From positions 310,001 through 374,000 of the forward strand of contig JARBJD010000032.1 of NCBI GenBank assembly GCA_033064195.1: a DNA stretch of 64,000 bases, read 5' to 3'. The position numbers and the translations under genes are program-made. The first letter of the stretch is position 1; each line of letters opens with the position of its first letter. Under the pieces are notes generated by a model. The model had not been told where the DNA came from. It did not search any database and saw only the letters and a list, made by a program, of their open reading frames with translations. Source of the DNA: Blattamonas nauphoetae (lineage: Eukaryota > Preaxostyla > Oxymonadida). Positions 31,512 to 45,505 of this stretch are shown piece by piece.

Positions 31512-33476
31512 ATGACCAAGCCAATAAGGGACGATCGCTTTGACAAACAGAATGAGCGTAAAATCTTTCGAAATTCGTCAAGCAAACAGTGTGAATTTCC
31601 ACATTCTTCATTTTATCATCAAATTATTCAATTTGACGCCTTACCATTTCAGCTACCGCAATTGTTGCGATCCGCAACATCATGAAGTCATCTTTCGGTC
31701 CTGAAGGCCTCGACAAGATGATTGTGAATGATGTTGGTGATGTAAACATCACAAATGATGGAGCAACCATCTTGGCCCAACTTGAAATTCAACACCCAGC
31801 CGCTAAGGTTTCATATTCTTTTCTCGACATTTTTGTTCATTCATCCATCCTTTGAAATGTAGCTGCTTGTTGAATTGGCAACCCAACAAGATATGCAGGT
31901 TGGTGACGGAACCACCTCAGTTGTTCTCTACACAGCAGAAATGCTTGCCGTTTGTTCTCCATTCTTCTTATTCTTCAACTCACTCCCAGAACGCAATGAA
32001 GCTCATGGAACACCAACGTATCCACCCAACCTTGATCATTCTGGGATACAAACGAGCTCTTCGCTTCGCTATGCACTATCTGAAAGAGAACCTGACCATT
32101 CCCGTCAACCAACTTGGTGCTGATGCCCTCATGAACATCGCTCGCACCTCGCTCTCCTCAAAGCTTGTCTCCGCGTATGCTTTGCTTTTCCGTCACCAAC
32201 TGACCCACTCTTTCAAAATTTAGGGATCTTGACCACTTCGCCAAGATTTGCGTGGATTCCATCCAAGCCGTCAAAACGGAAGGAAAGATTACCAAGAAAG
32301 TCAAGTACCCCGTCAAGAACATCAACATCCTTAAAGCTCACGGAGGCACCATGAATGATTCCACAGTTGTTCCTGGAATCTGCCTGAACTACACACGTGC
32401 CGCCCAAGGTCTGCCGCTCCCCTCTTCTCATTCTGATAGGAATGCCACGCACTGTCAAGGATGCTAAGATCGCTCTGCTCGATTTCAGTCTTCAGAAGTA
32501 CCGTCTTCGCATGGGAATTCAGGTTGAAATCACAGACCCGAAGAAGCTTGAAGCTGTGCGTGAACAGTCTCTCTTTTCCATTCCCCTCATCTTTCAATCA
32601 TTTTCTAACAAACAGAGAAGTTGCTGAAGTCCGCAATCGTGTCCAGCTTGTTCTGAGCTCAGGTGCAAACGTTGTGCTTGTCTCTGGCGGTATTGACGAT
32701 CTGTGCCTGAAATACTTCGTCGAATCCAACGCAATTGGTGTTCGTCGTGTCCGTCGTGCCGAGCTCGAAGCTGTTGCCAAGGCTACAGGTGGAAACGTCG
32801 TCACATCTCTCGCCGACCTTGACGGAAAGGAAAGCTTCGATGCCTCGAACCTCGGCCATGCCAAAGAAGTTTCTGAGGAACGTGTGGCCGACGATGACGC
32901 CATTTTCATCAAAAACCCAGCAAAGACATCGGCTGTCTCGATCCTCCTCCGTGGACCGTCAGACTACGCTCTTGACGAGATGGAGCGCTCTCTCAACGAC
33001 GCCCTGCATGCCCTCAGTGCCACCCTCGAGAGCGATTCTGTTGTTGTCGGTGGAGGCGCAGTCGACGGTGCTCTGAACATCGCTGTTGAGGAATGGGCCA
33101 AGTCGATTGGGTCACGCGAGCAAATCGCAGCCATGCAATGGGCGAACAGTCTGCTGACCATTCCAAAGACGCTTGCATTGAATGCTGCCCAGGATTCGAC
33201 AGAAATGATTGCCATGCTTCGAGCCGAGCATGGAAAGTCTCAGAATGATGAGAATTCGAAGGATCTGAAATATTCTGGGATGGACTTGAAGAACGGAACA
33301 GTTACAAACAACTTGGTCAGAGGTGTTCTGGAACCGGCTGCAGTGAAGATCACTGCCCTCCAACTTGCTACTAATGCTGCTGCTGTGTGTTTATTTTTGT
33401 CAATCATTGTTTGCAGACCATTCTTCGTGTGGATGACCACATCCAAGTGGAAGACAGAGATCCACAGGCTCAATAA
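31512..33476 (+). CDS. CCT1: T-complex protein 1 subunit alpha (CCT1 chaperonin)
   Basis: CCT1 is one of the eight subunits of the cytosolic chaperonin CCT/TRiC, which folds actin and tubulin. Eight exons (31512-31557, 31653-31807, 31863-31949, 31990-32174, 32224-32408, 32440-32566, 32616-33384, 33417-33476) encode 537 residues. Introns are 31-95 nt, all GT-AG, and all phases agree. Motifs include [99 protein letters not shown] and the C-terminal [18 protein letters not shown]. The alpha assignment rests on [15 protein letters not shown] and [19 protein letters not shown]. The nucleotide-binding and hydrolysis residues are retained. The stop is TAA. Confidence 0.95.
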
Positions 33477-33645
33477 CGAATCATTTCAAGACATTCGTCA
33501 CACACCCTCAGTATTCTGAAAAGAACTGAAATAGCGAGGTTTAACAGACCAAGAGACATGCATTAAATGATAAAGACCGTTGAAAACGGAGAAATAAGAG
33601 TTAAGAAATCAATAAGACAAAAGAGAACCGAAGAGAGAAAAAATG

Positions 33646-36600
33646 TTACGAGTGTTGAAACAGAGCCGGATGAGGGACAGCGATATTCGCGAGAGAGTTG
33701 TTCAGGATTGCACACGTTTCCTCAGCAGTGAGTCCAGAACTGGAAGATGAAACAAAGAAGAGAACAGACGGTTCGAGGCTTTGGATAGCGCCTTCAATGA
33801 ACGGCTTGAAATCCTCGCTCTGCTTCTGCTTGGCAATGGCTGTGAGGGCAGACGAGATTGACTTGTAGATCTGCAGAAGGATGATGAAAAAACAAGAAAA
33901 AGAGGGACCTTTCGGTATTCCACTTTGGTGATGCTGTTCTTTCGGTCTCCTCGCCATTTTCGGCTCAGGCAGAGGACAGCGATTCCAAAGCAGGCGCGCG
34001 TGCGGTCACTCATCAACACTTTCTTCTCCCAAAACCATTTCCCTTCGACAAAATCGTGGAGAGTGGCGACGAGGGTGTCGATGACTGGATGGATGTGAGG
34101 AGAGACGGAGTTCAGCAGAGAGAACTCGGTCAGATGAACGAGAAGACAGATTGCCTCTGTCTCCCGGAGCGGCGATGTGAGAGGAGGGGAGTTCGGCTGA
34201 GGCGGCGAGAAGCGACGGAAGGCGTAGGTGAATGAGGAGACGATGGTGGCGGGGAGGTTGTATGAAGTTGGAGAGTCGGAGACGTTGAGACGCTGGATGG
34301 AGACTGGGCGGGATTGAGAGGATTGGAGTTCAGTTGAGGAAATGGTGGAGTTGATGAGGGATTCGAAGAAAGCGAGACAGAGGCAAGAATTCTGGATCTG
34401 GTGTGGAGTGAAGAGTGACGGAGACACGATGAGAGGAGCAGTTTGCGGGGAGGGTGGGTTGACGAGGAGCGAGAGACTTGAGACGAGGCTGGTCAGAAAC
34501 AAGAAGAAGGAGTGTTCTGAACAGATGTTGATGCACGGCTGGCAGAACCACTGCACTTGTTTCGCATTTCTGTCGATTGACTTGGAGACAGTGGCACTGA
34601 GTGAAGGTGGGTCGGTTGTGAAGACGAGCTGGATGAGGGACGAGAGGACGGTTGAGAGCTTGTTGATTGTGAGATGTGGGCGTGTGGGAGGATGCTCACG
34701 GCAGAACTGAGCAATGGCAGTTGACATGACAAGTTGCGTCCCTCGTTGCTGAGAAAGCGGCTCGGAATTCACTGCTTCCGGAAGGAGCCCTGAAGGCAGG
34801 GCAGGGTACGAACCTCCGAGCAGGAAGGACGTGAACAGCTCGATGAGGAAGAGGGTGACGTACAGTGATTTATCTTTGGGATTTCCAGATCGGGCTTGGG
34901 CTGAGCTGGAGACGAGGAGAAGGAGTGCAGAGAGAAGACTGTTCTCGACCAAATAGCGCGTCGGAAATTGTCCCTCAGGCAGTTCCTGTCCAAAGGAGCT
35001 TTGCGGCAGACTGGAGGAGTCAAGTTGAACATTTGAGACTTCTGATTGATCGATGGACTGAGTTTGTTGGGCTGGTGCGGCGTTTTGGAGGAACTGGGTC
35101 AATCCGTTGATCACGTTGAGTCGATGCTGGGGGAGGATCACCGCTCGTTCGATGGAATCCACCTTCGTCGAGAAGACAACGAGCGAGAAGATCGAATGCA
35201 ACAGAGACGTCAGATGGATGTACGTCGTGTGTGGCGCAAATTGGGAGAATTGTTTGAGTTGAAGGCATTGGGCATGAACGGCGAGTGATGTCGCGATGTC
35301 AAGTGAACAGAGAAGGTCCAGGGTGAGTGTGATGACCGCGTTGACAGTCCCGGCGAGCTGAGATTCAGCGGGCGTTGGTTGTTGGGGTGGCTGGTCAGGT
35401 TGTTCCACGCGCAGAGGAGAGGTGACAAACGACCTGACGAAGGAGACGAAGAGATTCAACCGGCAAAGGTCAGTCACAGTCGCAGAGCTGATTGGCTGGG
35501 CGAGCAACTGTTCAGGCGAAGACACGCCAAATGCAAACAACTCGAAGAATCGCCATTCCCTCTCTTCAAGCGGCTGATCTGTGGCTTGGATGACAGAGAG
35601 ACTGAGTGAAAGAACGTCAGATTTTGAAGGTGGCTTGCGAACGAATCGCTTCTGATTGACGAGTGTGGCGATGCTCGTGGCAGCAGGAGCATGGAGGACA
35701 ATCAGAAGGAGAGAAATTATGGTTCGCATGAAGTTGGACACGTAGAGCGAGGATGAAAAAGTGAGCTGTGGAGAATCTGTCAGGAAAGGTTGTGTAACAC
35801 GGGGGACAGTTCCTTCGGGAATGATCGGCGACAACGAGAACGACGCCGATACAAACTTCATCATCTGAGAGACCACATCTGCAAACTGGCGTGTGGGGAT
35901 GACATCGAATGGGAGAGAGGCAAGAGACTCCAGAAATGATGGGATGAGCGAAGAAAGGCCCGTCACGAGTGGATTGCCACAGGAATACAATTCGGCGAGG
36001 CTCAGCGAAGAGAGAAGAACCAGTCTGCTCAGCTCGTCGCCCAACACTTCCGAAACGAGGACATTCTGTTTTATCGGTGTGGCTTGGTTCGATTGAATGA
36101 AATCTGCCAGAATGTGTGGTTCCTGCTCAATGATCTTCGATCTGGACGGAACATCTTCAGATGGATCCTCGACTTTTGGGAGGATGAAGGGATCGAGGAT
36201 GATTGGGGAGGGCAAGATACGCTCATTCATCGAGGGTGACGCGGAAATGTTCTGAGAATCATCAGACACTTCAGGAACAGCGGGCTCCAACCCATTGACG
36301 ATTCTGTTCCAGTCCATCGTGAGAGAGATGACTGGCACGAGGGGGACGAACGACGGATACTGCTTGTGGATGGCCAGTTCTGTCATCAGGACAGAGGAAA
36401 GGGCGCGAGTGAACGAAGGAGGAGGATGAGCGTTCAGGTTCCACGGAAGTTGAGCGAAGAAGGATGTGATGGAGAGCGAGACCGACGAAACAAAAGCGTG
36501 CTTCACCTGTTTTGTTGATTCCTGGCTGAATGCTCGCATGAGAGACGAGTACTCCTGAAGGAGACAGCTGAACATGAACGACAACGTTGTTGGGTGCGGT

Positions 36601-39600
36601 GTCGAGAGCAGCGGGGAAGCGTCATTCACTCCCGTCTGAGATTTGAATCCGTTCTGCTTGATTTGCCATCTCCAGCCGAACAGATGATCTCTCGCGCGGT
36701 CGGCTTCTGTTTGTTGAAGGAGCTTCTGTGACTCCACACCCGACTTGTTGTGGACGATCCAATACTTCCTCTGCGTGTATTCCTCAAGATCATTCTCCAC
36801 TCGCAGAGCGCATTCGTTGTCGTCGATTTCCTTCTGCTTCATCAGAATGGCCTTCACAACATCCACAAAGTCGGAAAAGAGAGACGAAATGAGCATCGAA
36901 AGGTCACGAGCTTCGGACGAGTCTTGCGTGCACGACGACAGAACGTAGATCAGAGGAGAGAAGTGCGAGAGGTCGGAATCCGCGAGGAGGTACGACGACG
37001 GCTGTGGGGACAGCAGGGCGGAGTAGAACGAAAGAGTGGTCTGCAGAAGGAGGAGAGGCGAGACGAGGATCGACGAATCAAACGAAGAATAAGGATATTG
37101 CGAAGAACGGGGAGTCGGATCGAAAGAAACGGAACTGTTGGGGACAAGTTCAACAAGTCGGATGGTAACAGCTTTCACAAAGGAAGACAGTGACAAAAGC
37201 GAGGGAATGCTGAGTGGAGTGGCTCTGCTGATGTGGATGGATGGATCGTGGTTTCGCAGATGTGTCAACTTGGCCACAATGGGTTGCGTGAACGGGAGGA
37301 GAGAGTGGTCCGCGATGATGTAACCCTGCTGGTCTTTCTCCCATCTGAGCATCGACACTGTCTCGCAGACGATATTGAGTGCGTTGAGGAGGACGTTGGA
37401 CGGTGAGAGCGGTCCGATGTGGTGATAATAGAAGAGATCTTCGGAAGGGGCAGACGGCATTGTGTCGAGAGTTGGTTTGGAAGGAAGAGAGGAGATGTAG
37501 GCAGACAGTTCGGGAATGACAAGCGGCTTGAAGAGATCGATGGAGTCTTTCAAAAGTGTCCAAAGATGCTCGTTGAACGGTTCAAGACGAACTGGCTCGA
37601 TCAACTCTGCTGGCTGGACAGTTTCGGTTGGTTCGGAGGGGATCACGTTCCCCTCCTCGTCGTGCTGCTCCTCCACTTCTTGATGCTGAGTCAGAAGGTG
37701 GGTCTGCGTGGTGACGAGAGAAGTGCTGAGTGATTCCAACAAATCGATCCAGATTTGCTCGCCAGTGGAAGGAACAAATTTGGGAAGGATGAGCGGAAAG
37801 AAGATTGGGAATCCAGTGTTGGTGACAGGAACCTCCGCGATCTCGATTTGTGATTGTTGGACAAGATCTGCCACAGCACTCTCATCGGCGTGGGGAAGAG
37901 CAAGAATGGATCTGAGAATGGCGAAGAGTGTTTGGGCGGCACAGGATGGTGTGAGACTTTGGAGGATCTTCTTGATCTGGAGAGGAATCATGAACTCTTT
38001 TGTGATCCGCATTGACTCCGACGTCGGGACATCCGATCCTTCGAATGTGTTGAGCGAGAACCGCTCGCCGGTGAGCCCAACCGAAGTATCCCGATCGGCA
38101 GAGTGTGAGAAGAGGTATTGGAGGTGCGAGAGGAGAAGGGTGAGAAGGGGGTTGAGGACAGACGATGACGACGAGTGCTTCGAGTACGTGATGGAGAAGA
38201 GAGGAGAGTGGACTGGCTGGTCATCCTCGTCTCGATAACTCAACGACTGGGCGAAGTAGCTTGGGAGCATGTATTTCCGACCTGGCGTCTCAGAATCGGC
38301 GATGAGGAGTGCTTCTGAGATGCTTGTTGGTAGGGTGAATCGAGTGATCATCAGATTGAGAGGTGAGAAAGGCGACGAAGCATGCAGCTGGAGAAGAGAA
38401 TCTGCAGTCGTGTTGGCAATGAGGAACGACAGCGATGGTTGGACAGGGTTTGAAATCAGAGTCTGAGTGATGCCAGAGAAGGTAGTTTTGAAGAGAGAGA
38501 TCCATTCGGGGAGAGTGAGGAGTTCTGGCGAAATGAAGTCACGCAAGTAAGGAACAAGAAGAATGTTTGCGACGACAGCTTGGACCAGTTCAGTTTGAAG
38601 ACCGCATGTTGGAGGGATGAGTGAGATCAGAGTGGTGATTGTTTCAGTGAAGAGTGTGGTGACAAGAGATGTGGACACAGTGGAATGGGTGGCGTTTGTG
38701 AGGAAGTGTTGAGAAACATTCTGTTCTGGGTCGAGCAGGTTGAGCATGAACGGATCGAACTTGAATGGAGAATTCTCCGTGTCTGTCGCCTTCAGAAGAA
38801 AATCCGAGAATTGCTGGATGATGAAGAGGACCCAATTCTGAGCGAGGGCGACAGCCTTTTCAGAAGTGCTCTGTTTTGGCTCAACCTGCTCTGAAGCACC
38901 CTGCTCGTCTGAGCGAGGAGGAGCCTCACTCGGAGTGGCGATGAACGAGTGGAGGATGGCTGCTGTCCGCTTGATTTGGTAGACAAGCGTGCTGATGTGG
39001 AGGTAGATCGGCGACGTGATTTCTGTTGCGCGGACGATTGCATCATTCCGCTCCCTCCTCAACAGCTGAATCTTCGCCCCGCGCGTCGAGTCGTACGCGG
39101 TTTGAGGAACAAGCGCCGTCACGTCATTCACATTGTTGCATTTTGGGTTGAAGAGGTTGAAGCCTCCGTCGCCCTTGTCCGATCCAGACGAGAGCTTGTG
39201 CGGGCATTTGACTTGTTGTGTCTCAGTCTTCTTCGTTCGAATGTAGACGTGGGTGAGGCTCGTGAGGAAGCTGAGTTCTCGCTCGACGGACGAGCGAATT
39301 GGTGCCTCTCGTGTCTCCCCTTCTTTTTTCGAGGCGAAGACTGATCCTGCGAGTTCTTCGAGGACAGTGGAATGGGCTCGAAGTGAAGCGTCAAGTTGTT
39401 CGATGGTGGTTGGGATGAAGGCGTCCTTCTGTGTTGGGACAGAGAAAGCGTGATAGCTGACAGACGGGACAGACTCTCGCTCATCCGCATGGCGAGGCTC
39501 GAACACGGCAGAGTCGTGCAGAGGAACGTTGCTGATGACTGTGGTGAGGGTGGAGTGCATGATCGACAGCTCCTTCTCGTTCAGAACGGTCTGAGAGCCA

Positions 39601-42600
39601 TATTTGGAGACAGAATTCTCATTTTGGGCTTTCTTGTTTGTTGCTGTTTCGTTTTGAACAAAACTGCGGAGATGCTGGTCGGAGATGTTCTTGATTTCCG
39701 AATCAAAGAGCTGGATGGACGAGAAAACAACGAAGCATCCAGTCAAAGAGTCCTTGATTGCTTCTGCTCGTCCGATTTGAGAAGTTGGGTTCACTGCAAA
39801 CGACGAGAGGACTCGGAGAGCAGCCTTCTCGTTAGACAGCTCGCTGTAGAAGGCGGGGACGATCACGTTGAGCAGGATCCGACACGACTCCGCATCGGCG
39901 ATGAGTTCGTTCTGCAGATAATTGGATGGAATCGTCGGGTTGAGGAAGAAGGAGAGTAGTGACGTGGCATGCTTCGATTGGAGGAGGGAGGGGAAGGGTC
40001 GGTAGAACGAGGTTGGCGGTGTTGGCTTTTTCTCCTTCCCTTTCGTGAAATCTTCAGCACAGATCACAAATCCGACTTCCTGAATCATGGCGTGCTTGAC
40101 ACGGATTAGCATTTCTGTGTTCTGCATTTCGATTTGTTGTTTCGAGATGAATCCGAGCACGACCTCTTCGAGCGACTTCATCCGCCCAGCCGCAATGTTC
40201 AACGACTCGCAGAGCTGTGAAGTTGTTTTGGGTTTGATCGATTGAGCGAAGAGGACGTTTGGTGGGCGAGTGAGGTTCGAGAGGACTTTGAGAGTGAGGT
40301 CGATGAGCAGGGAGAAGACAGGCGAGAGAGCGTCCGAGGTGCAGATTGCGTGAATGAGCATCTCGACGAGGGGAGCATCGATGAGCCACGAGATGGCTTT
40401 CTGCGGCCCGCTTGTGCTGGCTTCAACAACAATCTTGAGGATGCAGTACAGAAGGATGGGGGCAGTGTCTGACAGGTCTCGCAGCCACTTCAGTTCTTTC
40501 GTGAAGAGATGGTCGAAAAGGAAGACGATGTCGTGCGGATAGTCGCCTTCGGGTTTGTTCTCTTTTTTGTTCTTTTTGTCAATCTCCTTCTTCTTCTTCT
40601 CTTTGCTGAGGGAGAATTGATGGAAGGCGTTGAAGAGGGTGCTTTCGAGGAGATGGAAGGAATGCGCGGTCTCTTCCTCGTTCTGCGACGGAGTGAAGAC
40701 GAGTGAGATGCAGAGAGAATCCAGAACCGACAGCCAGAATGGATTCATGTGCCAATTCTGAACAACTCGACATGTTGTCATGAAGAGAGGAAGGAGGGAG
40801 TGATGCTTGTAAGGAAAGAGGGGTTGAGATGACGACGAAGCAATGAACTGAGGGAAAAAGGAGAGGGACGCGAGAAGGATTGAACTGTCCCTTGAATGCA
40901 CAGTGGGAGAGAGCATCGGATGGAGAGACGACAGCGTGGAATATGCAACGAGAAAGCTGTTCAAGACAGGATTCGAGGCTGGCTTGAGCTTCATGTTGGG
41001 GACAGTGCGAGTGGTGAAGATGTCTGTTTGAGAAAGAGAGCGATCGGTCGGAGCGGGTCGTGAAGTGAAGAATGTGGAGAAGGCGGGGTATGTCTGCAGG
41101 AGCCTTTGGAGAGTCCCGAGAGAGGCTGAAAAGAAGGCGATGAAGTCCATGAAGGGACGCGGAGAGAAGAGTGTCGGTTGCGATGATGGCGGTTTGGAGA
41201 AGAATGAAGTTGGAGATGAGAGGGATGGATGGAATTGGATCGCTGAAACAAGAAGTTGGAAGAACCGGATGACGAGGAGAGGCGACCCAACTTTGAGGAG
41301 ATGTTGAGTGTGGATCTCGATGGAATTCAGATTCAGAGTGAAGAGAGGGATGACTGGCTTCTCAGACGGTGCTTCAGTCGTGTCTGGGTATTCCTGCTCA
41401 CTCTGATCTTGCGTCTTTGGCACAACGAGCATCAGCGAGGCAAAGTGGAGGAGAGAGGTGAAGAGGACGGGCGGGGTGAACGACGACGGGCGTGTGTCTT
41501 GTTCCGTCAGATACGACCGAAACCCGCCAATTGTGGCCTTCCCGTCGCGGAAGGGATTTGGCGACGGTTCTGTTGATTGAGTCTGCCTCTCAGAAAACGG
41601 CGTGCTGACGATATCGCTGGGAGTTGCATGGGAGGACACTTCAGACGACAGTTGCGGATCGGAGACGTGTTGGGACTGATCGTCGGTGAAGTTGTCTTCC
41701 ACAGCTTCACCGCCATCTTGATCTTGTTCAGTCAGTGTGTCTTGTTGTGTCCCATCCATCTGGACGAGCTGATCTTGCAGTTGTTCTGGTGATGTCTCTT
41801 CTTGATTGTGAAGAGGGGTTGGTGCCTCTTCTTCCTGAACCGAATGCATCTGATGCTCCTGTTCTTCCTCCGAATCGTCCTCTGTGGCAGTGATGAGACG
41901 AGAGTTGTCTCTCTTTTGCGGCGACTCAACCACCTCTCCCATCAGATTGTTCAGCCGTGCAGTCGAATGAGTAAGACCTGGCTCCTCTTCCTCCGTTTTC
42001 GGCACTTCCGCTTTTGAGAACCTTCGAAGAGCACGCTTGATCGAGTTCTGCACCGACTTGATGTCTCCGAAGCTGGCGAGAGTGCCTGTCTGGATGAACG
42101 AGCCGAGTGGATACGCAGCGTCGTTGAACTGTGCCATCATGTTTGCAATCCACGCGTACAGCTGGCGTGACATTGTCAGCGATGGCTCGAAAGTGGTGAG
42201 GAGGTAGTTGGAGCAGACGAGGTTTCTGTGTGGGACGGAAGAGCGTTGCTTGAGATTGGGACTGGCCTGTTTGTTCAGCGATGCCTGCTCATCGCGGTAG
42301 TTCTGCATGATGGCGGAATTGATGAGGGCGAGGAAGACGTGTGACTGTGTCTGTGGAGAGATGAGGAGAGACGTGGAAGTGTCTCTCGGAGTGTGAGTGT
42401 TGAACGGGAGCATCGAGAGAGCCGAATGGGCGATGGAGAAGGGGAGAGATTGGATGAGAGGGATGTTGATTGGGACAAACGCCTGCTTGTTGGTGGTGAA
42501 GTCAACGAGGATGTCGATTGTGTGCGCAGTGGGGACCCAGTTCAGCGTGGAATGCTTTTCTTGGAGTGTGCGGAGGATGAGCAGGACGAGAAGGGGATAC

Positions 42601-45413
42601 GACGGCAGAAGAGAAGCGTGGTGTTGCTGGCGGACACAGCGAGTGGTGTCGAGGAGGAAGAGAGAGAACAGGTCCGATGGCTCAACAAGTTGCTGCTCAA
42701 ACGCGAGCAGAGAGGCGGCGAATCTTTCGGTGGGGGATTGCTGGTCTTGATCGCTGTCGACTCCGGCTTCTTGATCGTCCACCGTTTGAGTGAGCTGGGA
42801 AAGGAGGGTGAAAGAATGCGAACACAGCGACACCAGACTGTCGAGGATGGAGGGCTGCTGCTCGATCAGGTTGCACAGAACGCGGAGGAGCTCGTCTCGT
42901 CTTTGCAGCCTCTGCATCTCCTCATTCCCCACCCCCTTCTTCGCGTCCTTCCTCTGCTGGAGGATGGATGCGGCTGAATCTGTGTGAAGGGCTGTTTGGA
43001 CTGAGGATTCTGTTCGGTTCCGATTCAGCTCCTCGCTTGTCCAGAACGCGTGTCGATGGAGAAGCTGAAGAATGAGGACAGGAAAGAAAGTGTGGCTGAA
43101 TGTGCTGTCTTTGTTGACTTCGCAGATGGAGATGCTCGCCTTCACGTATTCGAGGAAGAGTGAGTGTGCGACGTGTTTGTTCGTCTCCTTTCGTTGGGTG
43201 AGCTCGACTGTGTGTGAGTCCAGAATGAACTCGCTCGTTTGGATTGGATTGGGCGGGGCACAGGACTCGTAGATCTTCATCAGAGCGAAGTGTGTGGAGG
43301 CCCGCTGTTGCAGCATCTTCTCCTCGCACGCTGAACCGAGCTGAGCATGGTCGTCCACTGAGTCGTTCATTTCCTGTTCAACGCGGGTGCAGATGAGGCG
43401 CTGATCGTCCCACCCCTGCTTCACCATCTCAGCGACAACAATTTCGAGAAGGGCGGAAAGATAATTGTTGCGCCTTCCGAGTGCCCATTCGGAGGACGAG
43501 TCCTTTGGAGAGAGATGGGTGGGCAGCGGGAGCTCCCAAGTGTTGAGGTACGTGGAGAAGGCGTCGTTGATGGCGAGCCAGGCCGAGTACGAGTTGAGGC
43601 CGAAGAGGGAGGAGAGGACGAGAGCGAGGGGAGGCAGCGACAACGACGAGAAGATGGATGAGACAGGAAAGAAGGAGAAAGTGAGGGGATTGAAAGTGCG
43701 TGTGGTTGATGAGAAGAGGAGAGAGAAGAAAGAGGGCGAGTGAGAGTTGATGAGTGCATTGAATGAATGTGTGACGAGGATGGGGAACAACACATTGGCG
43801 ACTGCTGCGTTTGGTGTGGTCTGGTCGACCTCGTGACAGTATCGATGTGAATAGAAGAGGGAGTCGGAGAGGATGGAGAAGAGGGACGTGCTTAGAGACG
43901 AGAAGTATGCACTGAGTGTTGGTGAGAGTCGATGCGAGATGTTCACAGCGAGGATGACAGCGACGGAGAGAGGAGAGCTGGTGAGCGGGGGGAGAGAGGG
44001 GTTGATGGCCATGCTGAGGAGGGAGTTGAAGAAATTCTGCGAAAGGAACGAGTCCTCACTGGCGTCAGTGTTGAGAGCACGGTCGCTGAGGATTTTGGTG
44101 AAAGATGGATGGAAAAGGACGGACGAGAGGAAGGTGTGGATGCTGAGGGTGTTGAGGATTGATGTCTGGTCTTTCTCAGTCGAGAGGAAGTCAGCAGACT
44201 GGTCAGGAAAGAGGGTCAGAGCATACGAGAAGGTGGCTAGTGATGAGGTGAAAGTGGAGAGGAGGTATTCGACGACAGACATGAGGAGTGGGACGTCGAT
44301 CGAGCCTTGTTCCTCAAATGTTTTGTATGTCTCTTTGAAGAAGTGAGAGAGAAGAGGAAGGTATGAAACAAGCCAGTCAGCCGAATTTGGAGTCGATGCG
44401 ACGGAAAACGAGAGACAGCGGGCGAGCGGAAGGTTGAAGAAAACAGAATCGCTGGGAGGAGTGTTGAGTTGGGAGAAGGGAAGTGAAAAAGCAGAAAGGG
44501 AAAGGCAGGTGATGAATTGTTTGATGAGTGTTCGGATTGTGTTGCGAGTGAAGAAGTACGGCGAGTCTGACAGTGTTGAAGTTGACGGAGTTGCCAGGGA
44601 TCGATTTGAGAACAAATTGAAGTGAATCCAGAGTAAGTTGTTCTGAAGACGTTCGTTCGTCAGGAGAGACACAAAATGGAGCGTAAGGACTCGTAGTTCA
44701 TCTTCTGAGAAAGCTTGGTTCAGTTTGACCATTGTGGGGACCTTCTTGTCGGTTGTTGTGTCAAGCCACTCGAGTTTCTGGAAGAGATGCGAACAAACTT
44801 CGTCAATATGCATGTGCAGATCGATTTGGGACGAGTAAACAGAGAGTTTGATCGAAGGGATGAGATCATCGCAGTATTCTCTGATAAGCTTGAGAACATC
44901 AGTGAGTTCGTCAAAAACACCATTTTGAAATTCGTTTATAGGATTCCGAAATGTTGCAGAGAGAGATTTGTGGCAGTTTGGGCACTGGTGAGCGACGTTG
45001 ATTTCGACGGTCTTTTTCATCCATGTTGAAGTTTCCAAAACTTCTGAACGTTTTTGAAACTGAACCAAAATCTGAGATTCTTTCCACAGCTGTTCGCAAT
45101 ATCGAGAAAACGTGTTTAGTAAGGAATTAAGGACGGGGAGAGATTTTCCTTCTGAGATTTGAGCTTGAAAAGTCATCATAGCAGATATTTCCGTAGATGG
45201 GAAGAGCATCTGTTCTGAAAGATGAAACAAGCTTGGTTCCATGACTAGTGAGGAAGGAATTTTCCCTAATTCGTCTCTGATTCGTATGAGTGACGGATCC
45301 TCTGCTGGAACTCTAAATAAGGAATATCTCCGTGAAAAATTAGATAAAGAAGCATACTCATTTGGTGCTTGAGGATAATCAGGATATTGTTCAGAGGTTA
45401 TGTCTCTTTCCAT
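33646..45413 (-). CDS. Giant helical protein of unknown function (about 3,890 residues)
   Basis: One very long frame plus two short introns: near the start (45313-45357, 45 nt, in frame, GTATGC...TTTAG) and near the end (33871-33908, 38 nt). The latter leads to the last exon (33646-33870), which begins IYKSISSALTAIAKQK and ends PHPALFQHS. The product is rich in Ser, Leu, Phe and Pro and looks like a long alpha-helical repeat scaffold, perhaps HEAT-like. An acidic/Gln-rich low-complexity insert lies around 41,550-42,000. A possible zinc pair is visible near the N-terminus (HQCPNCHKSL). I recognise no enzyme motif and do not assign a family; large nucleoporin-, ligase- or trafficking-type scaffolds are all possible. 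Other in-frame introns may be hidden. It is transcribed divergently from the Vps39-like gene. Confidence 0.75.
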
Positions 45414-45505
45414 GAAGTGAGAAACGATCTACCCAGCACATAATTATTTACTGAGCTCAAGAACCTTCTTCGAGATCTCTCGAAGATTGCGGATCCTGTC
45501 CACAT
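45414..45505. promoter_or_regulatory. Shared 92-bp divergent promoter
   Basis: The start codons of the giant gene (minus) and the Vps39-like gene (plus) are only 92 bp apart, so both promoters and both 5' leaders must lie in this interval. It contains AATTATTTA and a palindrome-like CTTCGAGATCTCTCGAAG (45470-45487), which could be a symmetric regulatory site. This is inference from position. Confidence 0.4.

Noticed and set aside
33646-45413. Many plus-strand frames of 60-190 codons opposite the giant gene
   Set aside because: They are biased-composition mirrors (Arg/Glu-rich) of the long minus-strand gene, with no motifs or splice structure.
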